A stretch of DNA of 64,000 nt from Bacteroidota bacterium (GTDB lineage Bacteria > Bacteroidota > Ignavibacteria > Ignavibacteriales > Melioribacteraceae): the NCBI GenBank assembly GCA_023381535.1, contig JAMCSN010000269.1, positions 1 through 64,000 on the forward strand, written 5' to 3'. The notes beneath the pieces are model-generated. The model did not search any database. It was not told the origin of the DNA and was given only the letters and a program-made list of their open reading frames with translations. This document shows positions 54,694 to 62,908 of this stretch, one piece after another (within the stretch, counting starts at the first letter, position 1; every line of letters begins with the position of its first letter). A program made the position numbers and the translations under genes.

Positions 54694-55356
54694 TCAGTCG
54701 GTCTTAATCATTTTACTTTCTTCGGTGTAATTCACAGACTCCGGATTTTGCAGATGGATAAGTTCGTTTACGAATTTCTTGATGCGTTCGACCGATTCTT
54801 TCAATGTGGCAATATCTTCCCCTAGTTTTTTCTTCTCAGCTTCTTTCAACTCATTTTCGATATTGCCGAATGAAAGCAAAAGACTGCTGAGCGGATTATT
54901 TATTTTATGACCGATTGTGCATGCCATTTCCACAACGGCTTTCGAATATTCGATATTTTTTAATTCGGATTGCAAATTAAAAATTCTAATACCGGATCTG
55001 ATTCTTGCGAGCAGCTCTTGATTCTCGACGGGCTTAACAAGAAAATCATCTGCGCCAACGTCCAACCCCATGATTCGATCTTTCAGCGAGGAGCGTGCGG
55101 TAAGAATTATAAAATAAACCAGCTTATACTTATCATCGCTCTTAAGAATATTGCATAGAGCCAATCCATCCAGTACAGGCATCGTCCAATCTGCAACAAT
55201 CACTTTCGGTTCAAACTTTTTAAGAACTTCCAAAGCGTCCTGTCCGTTCAGCGCCGTCATAACATCGTAGTTATTTCTAAGAAGAAGTTTCTCAAGAATG
55301 AAGCGCGTGTCTTTTTCATCTTCTACAACTAAAACTTTATCTTTCATTTTGACCAA
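54694..55356 (-). CDS. receiver domain fused to a histidine-kinase dimerisation domain without an ATPase domain
   Basis: 220 residues. The receiver domain (about 5-125) has VVEDEKD, D56 in VADWTMP and K108 in FLVKPV. A linker helix leads to a DHp/HisKA-like segment (about 138-205) with ACTIGHKINNPLSSLLLSFGNIE, where H150 occupies the phosphoacceptor position, followed by KKLGEDIATLKESVERIKKFVNELI. The protein stops there, with no HATPase domain. The acidic residue normally following the His is Lys. It could act as a phosphotransfer node or kinase modulator rather than a kinase. It overlaps the preceding regulator gene by 20 bases. Confidence 0.82.
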   Translation of the reverse strand: MVKMKDKVLVVEDEKDTRFILEKLLLRNNYDVMTALNGQDALEVLKKFEPKVIVADWTMPVLDGLALCNILKSDDKYKLVYFIILTARSSLKDRIMGLDVGADDFLVKPVENQELLARIRSGIRIFNLQSELKNIEYSKAVVEMACTIGHKINNPLSSLLLSFGNIENELKEAEKKKLGEDIATLKESVERIKKFVNELIHLQNPESVNYTEESKMIKTD

Positions 55357-55744
55357 ACACTAATTTGTTAATCTTTTCGACAAGTTTATTATAGTCTGCA
55401 ATCGGCTTTAAAAGGTAATCATCCGCCATGCTTTTCTCAAGAAGCGGGTCTCCAAATCCGCTTAACGGATATGCTGTGACAAGCAAAATAGGAACCTTTA
55501 GATGCGCATAATTTTTTTTAATATGTTGAGACAACATGATACCGTCAATCCTTTTTGAAAAAAGCATCATGTTTCTAAGATTAATATCCAATATTATCAA
55601 ATCAACATTACCGCTGTGAAGTTCGCGAAGTATTTCATCTACATCTTCCATAATCAACACTTCGGCGCCGAATCTCTTGAAGAAAATTCTGTAGAAGTCT
55701 TGAAGAAAGACGTCATCTTCGACTATAATTACTTTTTTCAGCAT
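55337..55744 (-). CDS. single-domain response regulator
   Basis: 135 residues, one receiver domain: IIVEDD acidic pair, D53 in LIILDINLRN, LVTAYPLS with the conserved Thr, and Lys in YLLKPI. It contains a short insertion after the phosphoacceptor (LRNMMLFSKRIDG). It starts one base after motB and overlaps the following REC-DHp gene by 20 bases, so the two are translationally coupled. A role in motor or taxis control is inferred from position. Confidence 0.87.
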   Translation of the reverse strand: MLKKVIIVEDDVFLQDFYRIFFKRFGAEVLIMEDVDEILRELHSGNVDLIILDINLRNMMLFSKRIDGIMLSQHIKKNYAHLKVPILLVTAYPLSGFGDPLLEKSMADDYLLKPIADYNKLVEKINKLVFGQNER

Positions 55745-55745
55745 G

Positions 55746-56516
55746 TTATTTGGATTTAAATTTTACCGTTATACTTATTCTTCTGTTGATAAAGCTGAAC
55801 GGATTCTTTTTGTCTCTCAATCTGGTATCTGCGTAACCGTGAATTTCGTCAATTTGTTTCTCAGGCAATCCGCCCTCAACCAAAGCCCGTTTTGCAGCAA
55901 GAGCTCTTTCCGCGCTAAGTTCAAAATTTGTAAAGCCGGTTCCTTTGTTGTTAAACTGACGGGCATCGGTATGCCCTTCAACAATTATTTTGTTGGATAA
56001 CTTCGCAATTTCCAAACCGATTTTCTCTATCAATTTTTTTGCCTTCGCTTTCAACTCGGACGTTCCGATTTCAAAGAAAAGATCATTTGCGTTGTCAACC
56101 AATTCTATTCTCATTCCGTCCTGCGTCATTTGAATTTCAATTTGATGAGAGAATCCCAAAAGGTCGGTATCGGCTTTTAAATCATCCAATAGTTTTTTAG
56201 CCATCTTGTTGAATTCTTCCTTTTCGGCTTCCTTTCTTCTTTTTTCCTCTTCGGATTGAAAGCCTATTGACGACAACTGCCCTTTACCGTCTATCAAATT
56301 TTTTGTTTTGCTGCTGAAGCCGATAGGGTCTTTAAAATATTCCGCAACAGCCCTTTGAACTGCTTCGCTTTGACTAAGCACCCAAAGAACAATAAACAAT
56401 GCCATCATTGCAGTTACAAAATCTGCGTAAGCAACTTTCCACGCGCCTCCGTGGTGACCGCCGCCGCTTTTCTTAATTTTTTTTACTACGGGAGAAGATT
56501 CAGTCGTGCTTTCCAT
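55746..56516 (-). CDS. motB: flagellar stator protein MotB (first pair)
   Basis: 256 residues. A basic/His-Gly N-terminus is followed by one membrane helix YADFVTAMMALFIVLWVLS carrying the proton/sodium-relay Asp at D32, a plug/linker region and a C-terminal OmpA-like peptidoglycan-binding domain (IIVEGHTDARQFNNKGTG, ELSAERALAAKRAL). It anchors the stator to peptidoglycan. Its start overlaps the motA stop by one base. A second, diverged MotA/MotB pair occurs at 58731-60175. Confidence 0.94.
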   Translation of the reverse strand: MESTTESSPVVKKIKKSGGGHHGGAWKVAYADFVTAMMALFIVLWVLSQSEAVQRAVAEYFKDPIGFSSKTKNLIDGKGQLSSIGFQSEEEKRRKEAEKEEFNKMAKKLLDDLKADTDLLGFSHQIEIQMTQDGMRIELVDNANDLFFEIGTSELKAKAKKLIEKIGLEIAKLSNKIIVEGHTDARQFNNKGTGFTNFELSAERALAAKRALVEGGLPEKQIDEIHGYADTRLRDKKNPFSFINRRISITVKFKSK

Positions 56517-57376
56517 TATTTTCCCTTTTTATTTCTCAATGCGGCTTCAAGTTCTTGGAAAGTCGGTCTCTCGTCGGAAAAAATTGTTCTGCGTGCAATT
56601 TCTGCCGCAACAAACGGCGGGTTGCCTTTTGAATAAGCAAGTATATAAGATTTTATGATTTGCAAATCTTGAACCTTCTCTTCAACTATGAGTCCAATGT
56701 TTGCAGCAATAGGATTTACAAATCCGTACGAGAGAAGAACACCAAGAAAAGTCCCGACCAATGCTGCGGCTACATGATGACCGACAGTTTCAGCGCCTTC
56801 GCTGATTGACGCCATCGTAACAATGATGCCGAGAACCGCGGCAACAATACCGAGACCGGGTAATGAATCTCCAACTCTGTTCAGTCCTTCCGAGATAGGT
56901 TTGTGTTCTTTTTCAAAAGTTTCAATCTCCGAATCCATCAGCGATTCAAGCTCATGCGGCGGAACAGAACTTGCAAGCATTACTTTCATCGTGTCGCAGA
57001 AAAAATTTCTCCGGTATGCATCATCTGCGAATCTTGTTGCCTTTTTCAAGATTTCGCTTTTCTCCGGGTTTTCGATATGCTTTTCAATCGCCAGTAATCC
57101 TTCGCGCTGAGCGATGAAAAAAAGTTCGCTGAACGCTTTCAACATCTGGATGTAATCTTCTTTCGTATTCGGCTTATGCGAAAAAGTTTGAGGTATGTAG
57201 CCCGCAATTTTTTTCAGCAAAGGTAGAGGAGAAGCAATCAGCAAACTTCCGATTGCGGCACCGCCAATCGTTATGAATTCAGCTATCTGGATCAATAAAA
57301 TTAGGTTGCCGCCGCCAAATGTGAACCCGCCTATAACAGCCAGTATTACTATTACAATTCCGATTATTACGAACAT
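56516..57376 (-). CDS. motA: flagellar stator protein MotA (first pair)
   Basis: 286 residues with four membrane helices (two N-terminal, two near 185-240) and a large cytoplasmic loop bearing AQREGLLAIEKHIENPE and the charged residues that contact FliG. VGDSLPGLGIVAAVLGIIVTMASISEG and VGTFLGVLLSYGFVNPIA are characteristic of the ion-channel helices. Forms the stator with the adjacent MotB. It overlaps the preceding REC-Hpt gene by ten bases. Confidence 0.95.
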   Translation of the reverse strand: MFVIIGIVIVILAVIGGFTFGGGNLILLIQIAEFITIGGAAIGSLLIASPLPLLKKIAGYIPQTFSHKPNTKEDYIQMLKAFSELFFIAQREGLLAIEKHIENPEKSEILKKATRFADDAYRRNFFCDTMKVMLASSVPPHELESLMDSEIETFEKEHKPISEGLNRVGDSLPGLGIVAAVLGIIVTMASISEGAETVGHHVAAALVGTFLGVLLSYGFVNPIAANIGLIVEEKVQDLQIIKSYILAYSKGNPPFVAAEIARRTIFSDERPTFQELEAALRNKKGK

Positions 57377-58101
57377 AGTGTTGTCCTGGTTACGTGCTGA
57401 GATTCAATTTGCGATAAGCTTTGCAGCAGCGCTTCACATTTAGAGTTTATATCCACCCATGTTTTTGCCGGGTCATCAATTACAGTTTCCAGCTCCACAC
57501 ACTGATCGGTAATGTTGGCAAAACCGGCCGTTCCGCCGGAACCTTTCAGCTCATGAATAACCAGTTTCAGTAATTCCTTATTGCGGTGGTTTAATGATTG
57601 TCTTATCGATTCTTTTTTTGTAACGAGCGAACTAATAAAAAATCTTTTAACCTCTCTCAAAAATTGTTCTTTCTCTGTTGCAGAGAACGACGCATTTTTT
57701 TTCGTGCTCACAAGAAATGTTTTACCGAGTACATCGTCAATCGCTTTAATCATCGATTCCTTAGACAGCGGCTTAGACACAATTTTTTCTGCGCCGGCTT
57801 CCATTGCTGCCACTACGTTGTCTTTATTGGTGTGCCCGCTAATTACTATCACCGGAATCTGTTTAACATTTTCGAGAACTTTTAATACGCGCAGCATTTT
57901 TATTCCGTCCAGGTTCGGCATCATGAGATCTAAAATAATCAACTGCGGTTTGTACTCAACCGCTTTCTGCAAACCTTCCAGCCCGTCGTTGCAAGTAAAT
58001 ACGTCAATATTGTAGTCGGAGAGAAACTTCTTCAAGGAATTTCGAATCACATCCGAATCATCGATTACAAGTATCTTCACCTTGTCGTTTTCAACATTCA
58101 T
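57367..58101 (-). CDS. response regulator with C-terminal Hpt domain
   Basis: 244 residues. The receiver domain (about 8-125) has VIDDSD, phosphoacceptor D58 in LIILDLMMPNLDG and K110 in IVSKPLS. The C-terminal histidine phosphotransfer domain (about 145-230) has VIHELKGSGGTAGF, with H183 as phosphoacceptor in the H-x-x-K-G motif. It can therefore both accept and pass on phosphate, like a phosphorelay intermediate. It is encoded between csrA and motA in the motility operon and is a likely link between the soluble kinase and the single-domain regulators nearby. Confidence 0.9.
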   Translation of the reverse strand: MNVENDKVKILVIDDSDVIRNSLKKFLSDYNIDVFTCNDGLEGLQKAVEYKPQLIILDLMMPNLDGIKMLRVLKVLENVKQIPVIVISGHTNKDNVVAAMEAGAEKIVSKPLSKESMIKAIDDVLGKTFLVSTKKNASFSATEKEQFLREVKRFFISSLVTKKESIRQSLNHRNKELLKLVIHELKGSGGTAGFANITDQCVELETVIDDPAKTWVDINSKCEALLQSLSQIESQHVTRTTLCS

Positions 58102-58105
58102 AACT

Positions 58106-58339
58106 TTATACTTTTTTGATTTTATACTTTATTAAATCGACCGGCGGCTGCAGCTTTGTTTGCGAAGCTTGGATGGTATTTTCCTTCACCTTTTCGTAAA
58201 TCTCTCCTCGCAAAATTTGGATGCTCTTTGCAGCTTCAATTCCGATCTTAACCTGGTTTTCGGAAATGGAAATAATCTTTACCGTAATTTCCGTACCCAG
58301 TTTGATTTCTTCGTTTATTTTTCTCGTTAGAACTAGCAT
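58106..58339 (-). CDS. csrA: carbon storage/translation regulator CsrA
   Basis: 77 residues. MLVLTRKINEEIKLGTEITVKIISI and KIGIEAAKSIQILRGEIYEKV cover the CsrA fold, with the RNA-contacting L4/R6 strand and the R of ILRGEIY conserved. It binds GGA-containing leader RNAs and blocks translation. It is four bases downstream of fliW, whose product antagonises CsrA in Bacillus-type systems. The flagellin leader in this window has two well-placed CsrA sites, the obvious target. The C-terminal extension (residues about 58-77) is longer than in E. coli CsrA. Confidence 0.96.
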   Translation of the reverse strand: MLVLTRKINEEIKLGTEITVKIISISENQVKIGIEAAKSIQILRGEIYEKVKENTIQASQTKLQPPVDLIKYKIKKV

Positions 58340-58343
58340 AGTA

Positions 58344-58724
58344 TTATTCTGTAAATAAGTTATAGTCTATTTGATATTTGTCTGAATCAAGAATTTTTTG
58401 AACTCCCTTTTTATCCTCTTGGTTGATGTAAACGGGAGCTTTCAGATTGACCGTGATTTTCTTCGGATCGGCATTGAGAACAACAATCCCGAAAGCCTCG
58501 AAGTTTTCTTCTTGCGGGTAGCGTTCGTCAATTACCCGCATACCGAACATCGGGAAAGCAATGTCCGGATTGTCAATCGAGTTAAGCCAGTAGAAAAGAC
58601 TGTCGTCGGGTTTGATAAACAAATATTTCTTAAGCTCTTCAAAACCGAAGAGACCTTTTTCGAACGTGATTATTTTGTCTTCGGGAAATTCAATCTCCCC
58701 GAACCTGTATGTTTTTAGTTTCAT
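58344..58724 (-). CDS. fliW: flagellar assembly factor / CsrA antagonist FliW
   Basis: 126 residues. FGEIEFPEDKIITFEKGLFGFEELKKYLFI and ADPKKITVNLKAPVYIN are typical of FliW. FliW binds either flagellin or CsrA: when cytoplasmic flagellin is depleted, freed FliW sequesters CsrA and relieves repression of flagellin translation. The gene is directly upstream of csrA, six bases after motB of the second stator pair. Confidence 0.96.
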   Translation of the reverse strand: MKLKTYRFGEIEFPEDKIITFEKGLFGFEELKKYLFIKPDDSLFYWLNSIDNPDIAFPMFGMRVIDERYPQEENFEAFGIVVLNADPKKITVNLKAPVYINQEDKKGVQKILDSDKYQIDYNLFTE

Positions 58725-58730
58725 ATCAAC

Positions 58731-59540
58731 TCACTTAAGAATTACTAAATCTACTCTTCTATTTTTTGCCCGGTTTTCAGGTGTATCGTTCGGCGCAATC
58801 GGACGGTACTCGGCATAGCCGAGTATCGAAACCTTATCCGGATCAAGTCCGTCTTCCTTTATTAAATAGTACGCTGTGCTCAGCGCGCGGTCCACCGATA
58901 AATGCCAGTTTGAAGGATACCGCGCCGTGTTAATCGGCACATTATCAGTATGACCTTCAATGCGAATATCGTTCGGAATATCTTTAATAACTTTCGCCAG
59001 TCTATCGAGCACCGTTCTTGAATTTTCATTTAAGCCGGCTTGAGCTGGCGCAAAAAGCACTTCATCCAAAATATGAACCGTTATACCTTTTTCGTTTTCT
59101 TCAAGCTGAATTGTATTTGAGTAATTATATTCTTTAATCAACCGGTTAAGTTGAGTGCCCAGCGTTTCTTTTGGTCCGATGGAAGCGGTTTTCAATTCGG
59201 GCGCCGGATTTATTACCGCTTCATTTCCAAAATAGTTTCCCAAAGCGTGCGCTACATTTTTGTATTTCGCAGCATCAATTTTCGAGATTGCATAAAGGAT
59301 AATAAAAAAACCCAACAGCAAAGTGATGAGATCAGAATATGTTATAAGGTATCTGTCCTCATCGTTTTTTTCCGGGAAAAGATTTTCTTCGGAGCTTAGG
59401 CTGCCAATCTGCCTTGCTGGTCTCTTTGCGGCAACATTCCTACCAATCTTGCTTTCATGATTGACGGGATTTCCCCGCTCTGTAATGTCAGCACCGCTTC
59501 CAAAGAAATCTCCATCATATTTTTTTCCTCTAAATGACAT
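58731..59540 (-). CDS. flagellar stator protein MotB (second pair)
   Basis: 269 residues. A long N-terminal cytoplasmic stretch (~62 residues) is followed by the helix YSDLITLLLGFFIILYAIS with the ion-relay Asp (D70) and an OmpA-like domain (IRIEGHTDNVPINTARYPSNWHLSVDRA, NRRVDLVI). The first 48 codons overlap the 3' end of the upstream motA gene out of frame by 145 bases. I found no in-frame ATG, GTG or TTG later, so the overlap is either real or initiation occurs at a rare codon such as ATT. The other MotB here has only ~29 residues before its helix. Confidence 0.92.
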   Translation of the reverse strand: MSFRGKKYDGDFFGSGADITERGNPVNHESKIGRNVAAKRPARQIGSLSSEENLFPEKNDEDRYLITYSDLITLLLGFFIILYAISKIDAAKYKNVAHALGNYFGNEAVINPAPELKTASIGPKETLGTQLNRLIKEYNYSNTIQLEENEKGITVHILDEVLFAPAQAGLNENSRTVLDRLAKVIKDIPNDIRIEGHTDNVPINTARYPSNWHLSVDRALSTAYYLIKEDGLDPDKVSILGYAEYRPIAPNDTPENRAKNRRVDLVILK

Positions 59541-60175
59541 CTCTTTAATCTATCACCAATTGGTAACCAAAGTAAATTTGCGCTGAATACTCCCCACAAT
59601 GTTGCGATGAACGCAGTTGCAATGCTTTGAATCAAAACATTGGGGTCTGTGCCGGCATTTGCGAGCGTTATAATCAAACCCATAACGGTTCCGATAATAC
59701 CCATCGTTGGAGCGTAGCCGCCCATTTTTGTAAATATCTGAATATTGGAAAAATGTCTTTCCTGCATTGCCTTAAGTTCCAGCTGCGCAAGAATCTGCAA
59801 TGATTCGCCGTCGGTTCCGTCAAGAGCAAACTTCGTCATTTTTCGAGGGAACAGATAATCGAACTTCTTCAAATCTCTTTCTATCGAAAGTATTCCCTCT
59901 CTTCTTGCCTTCATCGAAAGTTCGACAAATGTATTAATCAGTTTTTCGATATTGTAAGTCTTGGGGAAATATGCCAGCTGAATCAGTTTATAAACATTTG
60001 AGAATTTATCTAAGCCGAAGCCGATTATTACCGCCGAAAAAGTTCCTCCGAAAACAATTATCAAAGATGAAAGGATAAACAATGCGCGAAGCGACCCGCC
60101 TTCAAAAAGGAAGGAGCCGAAAATGGAGAAGACACCAATAATTAACCCGAATGTTGTGCCGAATTTTTTTATCAT
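59396..60175 (-). CDS. flagellar stator protein MotA (second pair)
   Basis: 259 residues, four membrane helices, with ARREGILSIERDLKKFDYLFPRKM in the cytoplasmic loop and GGYAPTMGIIGTVMGLIITLANAG plus FIATLWGVFSANLLWLPIG in the channel helices. It is clearly diverged from the other MotA at 56516-57376 (different N-terminus and loop), so the organism encodes two stator types, perhaps for different ions or loads. The start overlaps the flgL stop by four bases. Confidence 0.94.
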   Translation of the reverse strand: MIKKFGTTFGLIIGVFSIFGSFLFEGGSLRALFILSSLIIVFGGTFSAVIIGFGLDKFSNVYKLIQLAYFPKTYNIEKLINTFVELSMKARREGILSIERDLKKFDYLFPRKMTKFALDGTDGESLQILAQLELKAMQERHFSNIQIFTKMGGYAPTMGIIGTVMGLIITLANAGTDPNVLIQSIATAFIATLWGVFSANLLWLPIGDRLKRCHLEEKNMMEISLEAVLTLQSGEIPSIMKARLVGMLPQRDQQGRLAA

Positions 60176-61050
60176 AAATAATCGATCAGAGATTTTGGTA
60201 AGACGTTTGACAATATTTTATTAGATACTTGAAGCAAATAATCTTGCTGCTGAAGATCAACCACAAGCTTTGCGGTATCGATACCTTGTACCTTTGTCAG
60301 CATTGCTTGATAGTTATCCGACTGATTTTGCAGCAAATCGTGAATGTTCTGAAACCGATTTATTTTCGCACCGTTTTCAGATTGCACATTTAGCAACGCA
60401 TTATACGCAGTACTTAGATCGTTCAATTGTGTTTGAGTTGGAGCGTTACCACCTACGAGCGAATCTATAATGTTGTTAACCGCGGTAAAAATTCCTGTAC
60501 CGGATATTTTTGTACTGGGGATGTTAATTGTTTCAGTAACGTTATCAGAAAGTCTTAGCTTAACTTCTCCGGAATGATCAGTTGCAGAAACAACAGCTTT
60601 TCCGTTTACGTCTATCGAAACCGGATCATCGGAATAGTTGGTTCCTCCGAACAAATACATTCCGTTCTGTTTTGTATTAACGTTGTTAACAATTGCCGCC
60701 AGCGAATCTTTTATCGATTGAGCAATCGAACCGTAGTTCGAAGAATTCAAAGCATTCACAGCACTGTTCGATGAACTAATTATGTTTTGAAGTTGGGTAG
60801 TAATTTGATCAAGTGAATTAAGCGACGACTGCATGAAGCTGGTTGCGCTGTCGGCATTTTTTATATATGACAAAGTCTTGTTGTTCTGCGAATTCAACCT
60901 AATCGAATCCAGTGCGCCGGAAACATCGTCCGAGACATTCAAAATCTTGGTGTTTGCCGCAAGCTGAGATTGTATTTGAACTTCCTTCTGCGCAACTTTA
61001 TCGTGGTTGTAGAGATATTGATCGGTCATCATTCCTTCGGTAACTCTCAT
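60172..61050 (-). CDS. flgL: flagellar hook-filament junction protein FlgL (HAP3)
   Basis: 292 residues with flagellin-like N- and C-terminal helices: MRVTEGMMTDQYLYNHDKVAQKEVQIQSQLAANTKIL, SDDVSGALDSIRLNSQ, NVNTKQNGMYLFGGTNYSDDP and the C-terminal DTAKLVVDLQQQDYLLQVSNKILSNVLPKSLIDYL-type region. It joins FlgK to the filament. It is 12 bases downstream of flgK. Confidence 0.94.
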   Translation of the reverse strand: MRVTEGMMTDQYLYNHDKVAQKEVQIQSQLAANTKILNVSDDVSGALDSIRLNSQNNKTLSYIKNADSATSFMQSSLNSLDQITTQLQNIISSSNSAVNALNSSNYGSIAQSIKDSLAAIVNNVNTKQNGMYLFGGTNYSDDPVSIDVNGKAVVSATDHSGEVKLRLSDNVTETINIPSTKISGTGIFTAVNNIIDSLVGGNAPTQTQLNDLSTAYNALLNVQSENGAKINRFQNIHDLLQNQSDNYQAMLTKVQGIDTAKLVVDLQQQDYLLQVSNKILSNVLPKSLIDYL

Positions 61051-61062
61051 GATGCTACTCCG

Positions 61063-62454
61063 TTAAAACATGTTTAATAATGTTTGGATCATATCGTCAG
61101 CTATCTTAATCATTTTTGCCGCAGCGTCGTAAGACCTTTGGTATTTCATAATATTCGTCATCTCTTCGTCAATGGATACGCCTGAATAAGATTGTTTTTG
61201 CGTTTTAAGATTCAGCATAATCGTATTGTCGGATTGCACTTCATTATCACTCCGATTTTTATCCAGTCCGATGCTGTTAAGTATCGAAGAATAACCGTCG
61301 CCAAAAGAAAGGTTGTTCAGTTCGGGAAATTTTGTGTTCACCAAGTCTGCAATCTTGTTGGAAACATTACTGTTGCCGTCGGCGCCCTGCACATCCGAAG
61401 CCGCTATGTTTCCGGGATCTGCAAGAATAGAAGAATTAATTTTCAGTTCACCGTCAACAACCGCATTAACCACGCCGGAAGGACCGACTTCACCAAAAAA
61501 TGGAATTCCGTTTGTCGAAGCTCCCGTGGTTGAAAGCGTGTATCCTTGCGTGTGAAGTTCATTCACTTTGGAAACAAAAGTATTTTCAAGATTTTCCAAA
61601 TTGCTCAGGTAACCAGGAATCTTGTTCGAATAAAGATCCGAGAGAGCATTGAACTGACCGGAATTAACAACCGCAACGGAGTTTGTATCGTTAACAGATA
61701 CAAGGCGAAGCTGACCGTTTATATTTGCCAGTTGGAACTGATTGTAGCCTGATTGATCGGCACCGTAAGAACCGCCAACATTTACCTGAACCGCACCGGA
61801 ATCACTTTTCTGAACAGAGACATTCACAAGCTGACTTAATTGATCTATCAAAGAATCTCTTTGATCTTCAAGCTCGCTTGCTTTCACTCCCCGCGATTGA
61901 GCATCGTAAACCTGAAGATTCAAATCATGAATCTGTTTTAAGTAGCCGTTGATTTGATCGACCGTAGAATTCGCCTGCTGTTGTACCGAATATTGTATAT
62001 AGGTGAGGCCGTCAACAGTCTGCTTGAATCTTTGACTTAGGTTTTGTGCTTTCTGAACTACATTCAATCTTAACTGTGAAGAAGTAGGGTTGGCGGATAA
62101 TTCATTCCACGAGTTGAAGAAATCCGTAATGCCGGCAGATATGCCCGTGCTGGAAGGTTCTCCGGTGAGCGCTTCAATCTGCTGCAATACTTCCGATCTT
62201 TTGCCTGCATCGGAAAATGTTGATTGGTATTTTCTTATTTGAGTATCGAGAACATCTTGGCGAATGCGCTGCACATCCTGAACGTTTACACCTGCACCCT
62301 TTCCGTCAATATTCGATTCCGATGCAAGAACAACGCGCTGACGCGTATAGTCGGGATTTCCGGCATTTGAAATATTATTGGACGATACACTAATGGCTTC
62401 TTGATAAGCGCTCATTGTCCGGACCGATATGTCAAACAATCCGCCGATACCCAT
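61063..62454 (-). CDS. flgK: flagellar hook-associated protein FlgK (HAP1)
   Basis: 463 residues. The N-terminal rod/hook signature AISVSSNNISNAGNPDYTRQRVVL and the C-terminal SGVSIDEEMTNIMKYQRSYDAAAKMIKIADDMIQTLLNMF are diagnostic. The middle domain is short compared with enterobacterial FlgK (~547 residues). It forms the first junction ring on the hook. It lies one base after flgN. Confidence 0.95.
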   Translation of the reverse strand: MGIGGLFDISVRTMSAYQEAISVSSNNISNAGNPDYTRQRVVLASESNIDGKGAGVNVQDVQRIRQDVLDTQIRKYQSTFSDAGKRSEVLQQIEALTGEPSSTGISAGITDFFNSWNELSANPTSSQLRLNVVQKAQNLSQRFKQTVDGLTYIQYSVQQQANSTVDQINGYLKQIHDLNLQVYDAQSRGVKASELEDQRDSLIDQLSQLVNVSVQKSDSGAVQVNVGGSYGADQSGYNQFQLANINGQLRLVSVNDTNSVAVVNSGQFNALSDLYSNKIPGYLSNLENLENTFVSKVNELHTQGYTLSTTGASTNGIPFFGEVGPSGVVNAVVDGELKINSSILADPGNIAASDVQGADGNSNVSNKIADLVNTKFPELNNLSFGDGYSSILNSIGLDKNRSDNEVQSDNTIMLNLKTQKQSYSGVSIDEEMTNIMKYQRSYDAAAKMIKIADDMIQTLLNMF

Positions 62455-62455
62455 T

Positions 62456-62908
62456 TCAAACTCTCTTGTTTACAAGTAAATGTTTATTTGAACCCGCAGC
62501 AATCAGCAAAGTTTCTTTTATAAGACCGCGCGAAAATTCAACTATGTCTCTAAGCTGTGTATTTCTGTCCTTAACACTGTCTGCCTTTTCTTTCAAAACG
62601 TTTCTCAGCTGCAGCAGCTCTTTCGTTTCTTTTCCGAAAAGATTTTTTCCTTTGTCAATCATTTTATCAAGCGAATAATCCGTTAGACCAAGATTAAACT
62701 TCTTCCCAATTTCTTTAACGGCTTCAACACGAATTTTTTCTTCGTCTTGAAGTTTTCTCAGCAGCATCTGCTCGCTGCTAATTGTCTTTTCCAACGCCGC
62801 ATAATCGTTCTTCGTTATTGCCAGTTTCTGATCTTCAAGAGTCTGAATGAGTTGATCAAGATTTTCAGCTTGAGCCTTCATCGAATCAATTAAATGTTGT
62901 GTACTCAT
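62456..62908 (-). CDS. flgN: FlgN-like chaperone for FlgK/FlgL
   Basis: 150 residues, all-helical and coiled-coil-rich, with the pattern QAENLDQLIQTLEDQKLAITKNDYAALEKTISSEQMLLRKLQ near the N-terminus typical of FlgN-family export chaperones. It overlaps the flgJ stop by four bases and directly precedes flgK, its usual client. Similarity is by pattern and position. Confidence 0.82.
   Translation of the reverse strand: MSTQHLIDSMKAQAENLDQLIQTLEDQKLAITKNDYAALEKTISSEQMLLRKLQDEEKIRVEAVKEIGKKFNLGLTDYSLDKMIDKGKNLFGKETKELLQLRNVLKEKADSVKDRNTQLRDIVEFSRGLIKETLLIAAGSNKHLLVNKRV

Noticed and set aside
55746..60175. Second motAB pair as an assembly duplication
   Set aside because: The two pairs differ throughout in sequence and length, so they are genuine paralogues.
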